From Actinomycetota bacterium (GTDB lineage Bacteria > Actinomycetota > Thermoleophilia > UBA2241), in contig PKYG01000106.1 in the NCBI GenBank assembly GCA_003132585.1, positions 1 through 34,607 on the forward strand: a stretch of 34,607 nt of DNA, given 5' to 3'. The notes beneath the pieces are model-generated. The model was not told where the DNA came from and did no database searches. It was given only the letters and a program-made list of their open reading frames with translations. Shown in pieces: positions 22,501 to 29,340 of this stretch. Position numbers and translations under genes: made by a program. Numbering within the stretch: the stretch's first letter is position 1; each line of letters starts with the position of its first letter.

Positions 22501-22960
22501 CATCCATCACGCCGGCCAGCCACTCCTCCCAGAAACGCTCGACGAGCAGCGTCCCGGCAAGCGCGTCGAGCTGTTCGAATCCGGGATCGACGCGCGCCTC
22601 TACCGGAAGCTCGCGCAGGAGGCGCGCGGCGAACGAATGGATCGTCGCGATCGGCGCGTCGTCGAGAAACTCGAGCGCCGACTCGAATCGCGCGCGCACC
22701 TCAGCGTCGGCCGCAACGGGCTCGCGCAGCGACTCTTCGAGCCGCAGACGGATGCGCTGACGCAACTCGCCGGCAGCCTTCTCGGTGAACGTGATCGCCG
22801 CGATCGCGCGCACATCGGTGCCGACGACGACACACCTGACGAAACGGTCGACGAGGATCCGCGTCTTGCCCGTGCCGGCGCCGGCCTCGACCAGCATCGT
22901 CGTTGCGAGGTCGGTGGTCGCGCGCGCACGGACGTCGTGGTCACTCGGGAGTCGGTCCAC
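19535..22960 (-). CDS. addA: AddA/RecB-type helicase-nuclease subunit
   Basis: The 1141-aa protein is a UvrD-like superfamily 1 helicase fused to a RecB nuclease. Walker A AGAGTGKT is at residues 26-33, AAITFTEKAAGELRQRI is motif Ia, FILVDEFQDTDPLQ motif II, VGDPKQSIYRFRRAD motif III, and VRIMTIHSSKGLEFPVV and LLYVAATRACDHL are motifs V-VI. The C-terminal nuclease has GFVDLVYE and VVVDYKTD, with the metal-binding Asp at 1038. With AddB it would resect double-strand breaks for RecA loading. GTG 22960 has GAGAGG 6 nt upstream and overlaps the addB end by 20 nt. The 3' end overlaps the GGDEF gene. The pair could equally be called AdnAB-like, but AddAB fits better because the partner lacks a helicase Walker A. 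Confidence 0.93.
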   Translation of the reverse strand: MDRLPSDHDVRARATTDLATTMLVEAGAGTGKTRILVDRFVRCVVVGTDVRAIAAITFTEKAAGELRQRIRLRLEESLREPVAADAEVRARFESALEFLDDAPIATIHSFAARLLRELPVEARVDPGFEQLDALAGTLLVERFWEEWLAGVMDVDAGTGVRLQEVLVAGVALDAVKALALRRFGERYDVVAVAPEPPPDLDPLIAEIEGRAAELAQFCAAACLHQSDAGFAQAIAASDAVATLRERAAGGDIHALAAALAAVPTDRAPGGNKKNWRTGGKETMVKLYERVRAAADAASAAYGHYVATLALAVAQEFATAAAIAQTALGKLDFVDLLGKARDLLRDDRAARRHFQQAFSFILVDEFQDTDPLQAELVFFLAEREPRAGDWSEVELAPGKLFIVGDPKQSIYRFRRADIGMYDRVRRAIERQGGAVLAIAQNFRTVPAVVDWVNRAFAAVIGEDAAIERQPEYVALDAYRRDLVAGSTVTMLCDAQVGDRVRADEARRREGEAIAALLQEHVGGGGDPWFVRGDDAPRPADWGDVAILLRAFTGLDAYERALREAGVPFRVEGGRTYFARSEVADCLLALRAVDDAADPVAVYGALHSTLFGFSDDDLYLFAARGGRFDYLAAQPEGSAEILTALGVLRDLHQQRALRAVHATVTELLARTHALEFQAAWGGGAEQAIANLDKLVERARAFAGIEGQGLHDFVSWADQAAVGGDEAESIVAEGAAAVRIMTIHSSKGLEFPVVLLAGGVHGSQGLGSEPMVDRAARRLECSLPASVPGPAAARSKRPRLSTRGYAAALAVETAMDASERRRLLYVAATRACDHLVIGVFGRVEATSLLAPLGERLPGPEVAAGEHLGAIVRRAAESAAPGRPRDREPSFDVGAARRARLEWAAARAAALARAARPAPLAAPSDLELETLLADEDEAVAGGRARGRSLGSAVHLVMQRVSLTDETGLRELALAAAEECGVGELGDRVAELAHTCWSAAPVRAAAMTRTWRELPVIFSADGVIVQGFVDLVYECEGALVVVDYKTDVGVTAALLQERYELQVGSYALVLESACGMPVREGVLVGAGIGGPASNGAACVRVTVDDALRRRVLARIGEVATARGVAALAHRCEVSSTSDMQVTIEGA

Positions 22961-25900
22961 CTTCGGCCTCTCTCAAGTCCGCCGTCTGCAAGGCGATCAC
23001 CGCCGCCAGCGCGGCATCGTCGCGCTTGCGTTGTCGACTCCAGGCGGTGCTGCCACACGCGTAGCTGTAGTCGCAGTATTCGCACCCGGAAAGGGCAGCA
23101 CGCGCGAACACGCCGCCGCGCGCCGCCGTCAGGATCAGAGCGACGACGACACGCAAGGTCGCCAGCGACGACTCCTCGTCCTCGGTCAGCGGGAGACTGA
23201 CAAATCCTCCGCGGCGTCTCACCATGCGATACTCGCAGGCGACGCTCTCGGGGTCCACGCCCAGCGCCTGACGCACGGCGAGCCGGTAGACCGGTAGCTG
23301 TACGTTGCGCCCGGCGCGCAACTGCTTGCGCTCTGTCTCGCCGCTGCCGGTCTTGTAGTCGATCACGCGGACGTGGCGACCGTCGGCGCTGCGATCGAGG
23401 CGGTCGCCGCGACCTCTCATGCCGAGCGAGCCCCCATCGTCGAGCGCCAACTCGACAGCGGCGCCGACGTCGGCGCCGAAGCGCCACTCGAAACGCCACG
23501 GTTCGAGTACACCCGGCCGCCAGCAGTCGTCGCCGGCGATGGTGTGCGTGATGTCCTCGAGCACCTGTCGCTGCACCGCGTGCCAAGCCACGGGCGACCC
23601 GGTCACCCCCGATCGCTCGGTCTCAACGAACCGCCGCGCGGCCGCCGCCGGCAACGTCGCCAACGCCCCCTCCCGCCCGGAATGCGCCGCGTCCGCCTCA
23701 CGGTAGACATCCTCAAGTATTCCGTGCACCAGCGTGCCGATCTCGCGTGCCTCCATTTCGGCAGTCGCCCCCAGTTCCTCCGGCGGGTAGAGGCCGAGGA
23801 CGTCGCGCATGTAGAACGCGAAGGGGCAGCCGACGTAGCGCTGCAGAGCGCTCGGCGACACCGCCGCCGCGAACGGATCGCGGCGGCGTAGCTCGGCGAG
23901 CGCCGCCGGCGTTGCCAAAAGCCCGTCCCACGCCGTCAATCGCCGCGAGAACAGCGCTGCACGACAATCCCAACGTCTCTGCACGGCGCCCGGGCCGACG
24001 ACCGTGGCGAGGTACTCGCGTGCCCTGACTCGCGTCTCGCCGACACGCGCCAACAGGACGGCGAGGTCGTACTCACGCTCGTCGATCGCAACGGGAGCTG
24101 CATTCGGCGGGTGGGCGGCGACGCCACCGCCCACCCGCCGCCACACACCGTCGAAGGCCGTCGGCTCGGCCAGCTCGGACAAGCCGACCGGCCTCCCGGC
24201 CACCGCTTCGCACACGCGCAAGAGGAGACGTGACGGCAGGCGTGGCCGGCCGGTGGCGCCGTCGAGTCGCGGCGACAACAGCACGACGCGCTCGCGCGCC
24301 GCTTCAAGGGCAAGCGCGAAGAGATAGCGCGCTTCGTCTTCGCGTTCGCTCTTGAGTGGCAGGCGCCACCCGTGACGGGCCGCCACAGCGGCACGTTCGT
24401 CATCGAGGAGCAGCGCATCCTGGCGTGGCCGCGCCGCCAAGCCCCCCTCGGCGAGCGCCGTGATCAGCAGGACGCGGAACTCGAGGCCGCGAAGCTCCAT
24501 CGGCGTGACGATCGCGACGCCGTCGACGCCGACGCGACCGCACGGTATGCGACGCTGCGCGCAGAGCTCGCGAACGGCGGCGGCAAAGCTCTCCCGGTCG
24601 ACAACCTCATCGACCGCGTCGAGGCTGCTGAGCGCGGTGATCTCGGCGAGGATCGCATCGGAGCCGTCAACGCAGAGGCAGCGATATGCCGCGACGAAAG
24701 CCGCCGCCAGCTCAGACCAGCGAGCGGCGGCCGGAACGGCGCTGACCGCCGCGTGCAGCTCGTCGACCAGCGCGAGCAGCTCGCGCACGGCGAGCAGGGA
24801 ACAGTCGTGGCGCGCCGCACTCTCGACATCGCCCTCATCGTCCCGCCCTTCGCCGGCGCGAAGCTCGGCGCTGCGACGCTCGTGGTAGTAGCTGCGTCGC
24901 GCCAGCCTCTCGCGCCATTCGTCGATGCCGCCGACGATCGCGCCGCGCCGCGCCTCATCATGCCAGAGAGCGGCCACGGTGGCGGTGGCGCTTTCGCGCC
25001 GCAACGGCGCAATCGCCAGGAAGTCGAGCACGGCGCGGCGCGAGAATCGCCGTCCGGCGACCGGTATGAAGCAGTCGAGCAGACGCAGGACGGCATGCGT
25101 CTCGCGCGACGCATCCGGCAGGCGGCAGGCGACGCGCACGCCGACCGCGGCAAGCTTCTCGGCGACGACCGCGACCGACTCGCCGCGCGGCACCAGCACG
25201 GCGATTTCGTGCAGGGCGACGCCGTCATCGACGGCGGACACGACGGCGCGCGCAACCTCACGAAGCTCGCCGCCCTCGTCGATCACGCTGAGACAGCGCA
25301 AGGACTCATCGCGCACCGCCACCGCCGGGGGGTGCGGCGCGAACACGCCGCCGCGCACTGCGGCGAGCAGCGAATCGTCCGCACAGCGATCGAGCTGTCG
25401 GCGATCGAGGCCGAGCCGGGTGAACTGATCGAGAGCGGCGTCTCCGTAGGCGGCGCCGCTCGCCGGCACGGGCACGAACACGGTAGCCGTGCCGGTCGCC
25501 ACCAGCGCCCGCATGAGCCCCGCCTGCATCGCCGGCAGGTCGTAGATGCCGAAGATGCAGAAGTGCGCCGCCGCCGCGAAAGCGCCGCCGGCGACCGCGA
25601 CGGCGGCGGCGCTGTACACGGCCGCCTCATCGGTCAGGCCAGCGCCGTCGAACGCCGCGCAGTAGTCGGCATACAGGCGCGTCAGGTCGGCGGCCTTGCC
25701 CGCGTGGGACACAGCACCGGCCGCCCACGCCGAGCGCGGATCGACCAGCGCCTCGCGCAAGTCGTCGATGGTGCGCACGAGCGCGCTGGCGAGACCCGGC
25801 ATGTGCTCGACCGGGGCGAAGTACCACGGTCGGCCGCGACGCTCGCTGAGCAGCCGCTTGACCAACCGCTCTTTGCCGAGTCGCCCCAAGGGCTCGCGCT

Positions 25901-26129
25901 GGCCGGCGCTCCGCGCGACACGCTGGGCGAACCGATTGATGGTCAGGATCTCGACGTTGGCGAGAGCGCCGAGACGTCGGCCAAGGGTCAGCGTGAGCCG
26001 GAGACGCTGGTTGCTCGAGCCAACCAGCACGATGACGGGCCGCAGCGCGTCGTCCGCTTGCGCCGACCGGACATCGTCGGCCAGTGCCGTCTCGAGCTCA
26101 CGGAAGCCACCAACAAAGAGGCCGCTCAC
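22941..26129 (-). CDS. addB: AddB-type nuclease subunit with iron-sulfur cluster cysteines
   Basis: The 1062-aa protein pairs with AddA. The N-terminal helicase-like part has PVIVLVGSSNQRLRLTL where an ATPase loop would be and lacks the GKT, so it is an inactivated helicase fold. The C-terminal PD-(D/E)XK nuclease has GMRGRGDRLDR and VRVIDYKTG with Asp924. Four cysteines, Cys768 in YVGCPFAFYM and Cys1016, Cys1019 and Cys1025 (C-x2-C-x5-C), match the AddB 4Fe-4S staple that locks the nuclease domain. The start is GTG 26129; TGA lies in frame 14 codons upstream and the ribosome site is weak. The gene precedes addA in the same operon. Confidence 0.9.
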   Translation of the reverse strand: MSGLFVGGFRELETALADDVRSAQADDALRPVIVLVGSSNQRLRLTLTLGRRLGALANVEILTINRFAQRVARSAGQREPLGRLGKERLVKRLLSERRGRPWYFAPVEHMPGLASALVRTIDDLREALVDPRSAWAAGAVSHAGKAADLTRLYADYCAAFDGAGLTDEAAVYSAAAVAVAGGAFAAAAHFCIFGIYDLPAMQAGLMRALVATGTATVFVPVPASGAAYGDAALDQFTRLGLDRRQLDRCADDSLLAAVRGGVFAPHPPAVAVRDESLRCLSVIDEGGELREVARAVVSAVDDGVALHEIAVLVPRGESVAVVAEKLAAVGVRVACRLPDASRETHAVLRLLDCFIPVAGRRFSRRAVLDFLAIAPLRRESATATVAALWHDEARRGAIVGGIDEWRERLARRSYYHERRSAELRAGEGRDDEGDVESAARHDCSLLAVRELLALVDELHAAVSAVPAAARWSELAAAFVAAYRCLCVDGSDAILAEITALSSLDAVDEVVDRESFAAAVRELCAQRRIPCGRVGVDGVAIVTPMELRGLEFRVLLITALAEGGLAARPRQDALLLDDERAAVAARHGWRLPLKSEREDEARYLFALALEAARERVVLLSPRLDGATGRPRLPSRLLLRVCEAVAGRPVGLSELAEPTAFDGVWRRVGGGVAAHPPNAAPVAIDEREYDLAVLLARVGETRVRAREYLATVVGPGAVQRRWDCRAALFSRRLTAWDGLLATPAALAELRRRDPFAAAVSPSALQRYVGCPFAFYMRDVLGLYPPEELGATAEMEAREIGTLVHGILEDVYREADAAHSGREGALATLPAAAARRFVETERSGVTGSPVAWHAVQRQVLEDITHTIAGDDCWRPGVLEPWRFEWRFGADVGAAVELALDDGGSLGMRGRGDRLDRSADGRHVRVIDYKTGSGETERKQLRAGRNVQLPVYRLAVRQALGVDPESVACEYRMVRRRGGFVSLPLTEDEESSLATLRVVVALILTAARGGVFARAALSGCEYCDYSYACGSTAWSRQRKRDDAALAAVIALQTADLREAEGGPTPE

Positions 26130-26207
26130 GTGCGTCGCTGCAGTCGAACCGGCAGAACGCTGAAGATCCTGTCAGGCACCGGTGACGTCTGCCGCCGGGG
26201 GCGGGTC

Positions 26208-26576
26208 TCAGTGGAGAAGCGTGTAAAGCCAGAAGGCGCCGGGAACGAGCGCTGCCAGCGACCAGACCAGCGGTGACTTGGCGTTCTTGACGATCGCTTC
26301 GATCAGCGTGATCAGACCGATCAGCGCAGCGACGAGCGCGACCACGGCGCACACGATGAAGAGCACCCGTTCGACCGAGTTGTAGTGGAGCGGAACACCG
26401 GAGACCTTGCGCGGCGCCGTGATGTAGACCACCAACCAGATCAGGAAGGTCCCCAGCATGCCGACCCACGCGCTCAGGAGGCCGATCTTGCGCAAGATGC
26501 CGACAGGGACGTAGTCCGTGGTCCGCGACGCCCACGGATACCGCGAATGCTCCTCTTGGGTCAAGTCTCTCGCCAT
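26208..26576 (-). CDS. small membrane protein with three predicted helices
   Basis: I do not recognise a family for this 122-aa protein. It has a polar N-terminus (MARDLTQEEHSRYPWASR) with a YVPVGILRKIGLLSAW segment, then hydrophobic helices at about 31-53, 70-95 and 102-120. GAGG lies 5 nt before the ATG, supporting the start. It is divergent from the SGNH/MBOAT operon, with about 40 bp between the two starts, and is followed by addB 78 nt downstream. Base composition is like its neighbours. The role is unknown; its divergent position suggests at most shared regulation with the envelope genes. Confidence 0.7.
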   Translation of the reverse strand: MARDLTQEEHSRYPWASRTTDYVPVGILRKIGLLSAWVGMLGTFLIWLVVYITAPRKVSGVPLHYNSVERVLFIVCAVVALVAALIGLITLIEAIVKNAKSPLVWSLAALVPGAFWLYTLLH

Positions 26577-26598
26577 GTTCGCCTCGCATCGCCGTGGT

Positions 26599-26604
26599 TA
26601 GAAT
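26599..26604 (+). promoter_or_regulatory. -10 box of the SGNH/MBOAT operon
   Basis: TAGAAT (5 of 6 consensus) lies 8 nt before an ATG at 26612, the spacing expected for a leaderless transcript. No good -35 is seen. A 12-bp perfect palindrome, CATGGTACCATG (26611-26622), lies at the predicted transcript start. Confidence 0.4.
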
Positions 26605-26611
26605 GACTGTC

Positions 26612-26665
26612 ATGGTACCATGGAGAACCAGCGCAGCACATTGTCGATCCCCACGCACCGGATGA
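26612..26665 (+). CDS. putative leaderless 17-aa leader ORF before the first SGNH gene
   Basis: The ORF runs from ATG 26612 through MVPWRTSAAHCRSPRTG to TGA 26663-26665. The stop overlaps an in-frame ATG (26662) of the SGNH gene as ATGA. It has the same layout as the leader before the mannosyltransferase gene: start codon 8 nt after the -10 box and a stop overlapping the next start. Alternatively the SGNH gene simply starts at ATG 26620 and this ORF is meaningless. Confidence 0.25.
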   Translation: MVPWRTSAAHCRSPRTG

Positions 26666-27825
26666 CAGACACCACAGAGCGGAGACGCACGGCCGGCGAC
26701 GGCGCCCGGGCCGAAACTCCTCCGGCCGCCCCGACCACCGGCCGGCCGGCTCTCCCCGGCCCTCCGGAGATGCCCGTCGCGGCCGGCAAGCGGGCGCGCG
26801 GCTTCATCTTGTTCATCATCCTCGCCGCGCTGCTCCTGATGACGTCGGTGGCCGTCGTCAACGCCCTCGTCGACCCCTACGGGATCCTCGGCACCGGCGT
26901 CTTCCCGACCGCCACCACGTCCGACCGATCGGTCAAGGCCGACCTCATCGAGAAGCTCAAGCAGGCACCGCAGCTGATCGTGCTCGGCAGCTCGCGTTCG
27001 ATGCGCTACGACCCGGAGTACCTGCAGCAGAAGACGGGGCTACGCACGTTCAACGCAGGCGTTAACATCATCGGCGGCGCCGCCGACGTGTGGGCGATGA
27101 CGAACTACCTGCACGACCGCTTCCCGCAATCGCACCCCAGGTACCTCTGGCTGGTCGACGTCGAGACGTTCACGACGACCGTCAAGGAGAGCCTTGCGGC
27201 CGAGCCGCGCCTGGCACGCTATCTGGACAAGACCACAGGCACCGCCGGGCGCGCCGGCAGCGAGCTGACGACGATCGGCGGCGACCTCAAGTCGCTGCTC
27301 TCGTGGGCGACGACGCGCGACTCCCTGCGCATCCTCGTGCACCAGTCCACGGCCAGCGCCAAGGAGCAAGCCTTTCGCCGCCAGTTTCGCCCGAACGGCG
27401 GCATCGCCGCCAAGACGATGAGCCCGGCGGAACGCCAGCACCAGACGGCGGAGAGCCTCGCCCGCTACACGCTGCTCTACCAGACCGCGTATCACGCGAT
27501 GGACCCGCAGGCACAGCGCTACGTCGAGCAGACGCTGGCGCTGTTGAACCAGTCGGGTGCGGAGCCGCTGATCGTGCTGACCCCGTTGAGTCCGATGTTC
27601 CAGCAGAAGCTCGGGCCCCTCGGCTGGTACGACCGTCATCAGCAGGTGGTCGACTTCTTCAGCAGCCTCGCGAGCACGTACGGATTCACGTTCGCCGACA
27701 TGACATCGGTGAGCACGTGGGGCGGTTCGCCGACGGAGTTCTTCGACGGCGTGCACCCGTCGTACGCGAACATCCACAAGTTGATCGACTTCCTCGTCCA
27801 GAACTACGGCGGCGCACTGCGATGA
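26620..27825 (+). CDS. membrane-anchored SGNH-hydrolase-like protein, probable O-acyltransferase partner (copy 1)
   Basis: The 401-aa protein has a Pro/Ala-rich cytoplasmic N-terminus, one membrane helix (about 61-82) and an extracytoplasmic SGNH/AlgX-J-like domain. The nucleophile block is VLGSSRSMR (G123-S124-S125). The block V DxxH is DGVH at 376-379 near the C-terminus. This fits the periplasmic esterase/acetyltransferase proteins that accept acyl groups from an MBOAT protein and place them on polysaccharides. It is a paralogue of the third gene of this operon; both share DRHQQVVD and DMTSxS-n-DGVH. The start is ATG 26620, or ATG 26662 if the leader ORF is used; neither has a ribosome site. 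The substrate is unknown. Confidence 0.78.
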   Translation: MENQRSTLSIPTHRMTDTTERRRTAGDGARAETPPAAPTTGRPALPGPPEMPVAAGKRARGFILFIILAALLLMTSVAVVNALVDPYGILGTGVFPTATTSDRSVKADLIEKLKQAPQLIVLGSSRSMRYDPEYLQQKTGLRTFNAGVNIIGGAADVWAMTNYLHDRFPQSHPRYLWLVDVETFTTTVKESLAAEPRLARYLDKTTGTAGRAGSELTTIGGDLKSLLSWATTRDSLRILVHQSTASAKEQAFRRQFRPNGGIAAKTMSPAERQHQTAESLARYTLLYQTAYHAMDPQAQRYVEQTLALLNQSGAEPLIVLTPLSPMFQQKLGPLGWYDRHQQVVDFFSSLASTYGFTFADMTSVSTWGGSPTEFFDGVHPSYANIHKLIDFLVQNYGGALR

Positions 27826-27868
27826 GCGTAGCACCGCCGCCGACCCACTCTTCGCTCGCCGTGGCGTC

Positions 27869-27949
27869 ATGCCGTTGAGCGACCTCGACCCGCTCTACAT
27901 CGCCAGGCTTCTCGACGCCGTCATCGAAAGGACCAGCGGTGCTCTTTAG
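27869..27949 (+). CDS. possible 26-aa ORF overlapping the MBOAT start
   Basis: The 113-nt gap between the SGNH and MBOAT genes contains this ORF. It begins MPLSDLDPLYIARLLDAVIE and ends with TAG 27947-27949, overlapping the MBOAT GTG by 11 nt. About 20 of its 25 codons after the start end in G or C, like true genes here. The ribosome site is weak. It could be a coupling ORF or chance; no family is recognised. Confidence 0.3.
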   Translation: MPLSDLDPLYIARLLDAVIERTSGAL

Positions 27950-29339
27950 CAGCTACATCTTCCTCTTCGCATTCCTGCCGGCGACGCTACTGGTCTACTG
28001 GCTGCTGCGCGGGTCCGCGGCGCGCCTCGCCTTCCTCGCCCTCGCCTCCTACGTCTTCTACGCCTACTGGGACTGGCGTTACGTCCCCCTGATGATCGCC
28101 GCCACGAGCATCGACTGGATCGCCGGCGGCATGATCGCCCGCAGCGACGAGCGGCGGCGGCGCAAGCTGCTGCTCACCGCCGCGATCACGCTCAACGTGG
28201 CGATCCTCGGCTACTTCAAGTACCGCGGCTTCTTCCTCGACTCGCTCAACGGCCTGAGCGCTCTGCTCGGCGGCGGGCGGCCCTTCCCCGCGCTCCGCGT
28301 GGTCCTGCCGCTCGGCATCTCGTTCTACACGTTCAGCGCGATCGCGTACGTCGTCGACGTCTACCGCGGCACGTGCGCGCCGGCGAAGAACCTGATCCAC
28401 TACTCGGCGTTCATCGCGATGTTCCCGCGCGTCACCGCCGGGCCGATCGTGCGCTACACCGACATCGACGACCAGTTCGCGAACATGGAGCCGCGGTTCA
28501 CCGCCAACCTCGCGGCCACCGGCTTGTACTTCTTCGCCTGCGGTCTCGCGAAGAAGCTGCTGGTCGCCGACGTCCTGCTACCTCACGTCGACAACCTCTT
28601 CGCGACGTCGGGGTCGCTCGGCTTCTTCTCAAGCTGGGCGGCGGCGCTCGGCTACACCCTCCAACTCTACTTCGACTTCTCCGGCTACTCCGACATGGCC
28701 GTCGGCGCCGCCTTCTTCCTCGGCTTCCGCCTCCCGCAGAACTTCGACTCGCCGTACAAGGCGACGAACGCGTCGCAGTTCTGGCGCCGCTGGCACATGA
28801 CGCTCTCGTTCTGGCTGCGCGACTACATCTTCATCCCGCTCGGCGGCTCGTGGGGCACTCTCAAAATGACGGTCCGCAACCTGATGATCACCTTCCTGAT
28901 CGGCGGGCTCTGGCATGGCGCCGGCTGGACGTTCGTCATCTGGGGAGGGCTCTGGGGCTTCTACCAGTCGGCCCACCTGGTTGCCCGCCGCTACAAGCTG
29001 ACCCCGTCATGGGCGTGGCTCAATCGGGCGATCACCTTCGTCTGCGTCGTGGTCGCCTGGGTCTTCTTCCGCGCTCCGTCCGTGAAAGTCGCCGGCGGCA
29101 TCCTCAAGGCGATGGTCGGCCTGCACGGCTTCGAGTCGGCTCATCGCCTGAGTGCGCTCGTCGGCGTCAACTTCGCGCTGATGATCTTCGCCGGATTACT
29201 CTGGGTGAACTTCGCGCCGAACACGTGGGAGATCAAGCTGCAGCCCAGGCTCCGCTACGCGGTTGTGCTCGGGTTGCTGCTCGGCGCGGCGATCCTGATG
29301 ATGAGCAACCCGAGCCCGTTCCTCTACTTCCAGTTCTAG
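27939..29339 (+). CDS. MBOAT family membrane O-acyltransferase (AlgI-like)
   Basis: The 466-aa multispan protein transfers acyl groups, usually acetyl, across the membrane for polysaccharide modification, as AlgI, PatA and DltB do. It starts MLFSSYIFLFAFLP, typical of the family. The conserved blocks are QLYFDFSGYSDMAVG, FWRRWHMTLS with His286, and LWHGAGW with the catalytic His326. About ten to twelve hydrophobic helices are visible. GTG 27939 has AAAGGA 7 nt upstream. It lies between two SGNH paralogues on the same strand, so acyl chains are probably handed to them outside the membrane. The acyl group and target glycan are not evident from the sequence. Confidence 0.94.
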   Translation: MLFSSYIFLFAFLPATLLVYWLLRGSAARLAFLALASYVFYAYWDWRYVPLMIAATSIDWIAGGMIARSDERRRRKLLLTAAITLNVAILGYFKYRGFFLDSLNGLSALLGGGRPFPALRVVLPLGISFYTFSAIAYVVDVYRGTCAPAKNLIHYSAFIAMFPRVTAGPIVRYTDIDDQFANMEPRFTANLAATGLYFFACGLAKKLLVADVLLPHVDNLFATSGSLGFFSSWAAALGYTLQLYFDFSGYSDMAVGAAFFLGFRLPQNFDSPYKATNASQFWRRWHMTLSFWLRDYIFIPLGGSWGTLKMTVRNLMITFLIGGLWHGAGWTFVIWGGLWGFYQSAHLVARRYKLTPSWAWLNRAITFVCVVVAWVFFRAPSVKVAGGILKAMVGLHGFESAHRLSALVGVNFALMIFAGLLWVNFAPNTWEIKLQPRLRYAVVLGLLLGAAILMMSNPSPFLYFQF

Positions 29340-29340
29340 C

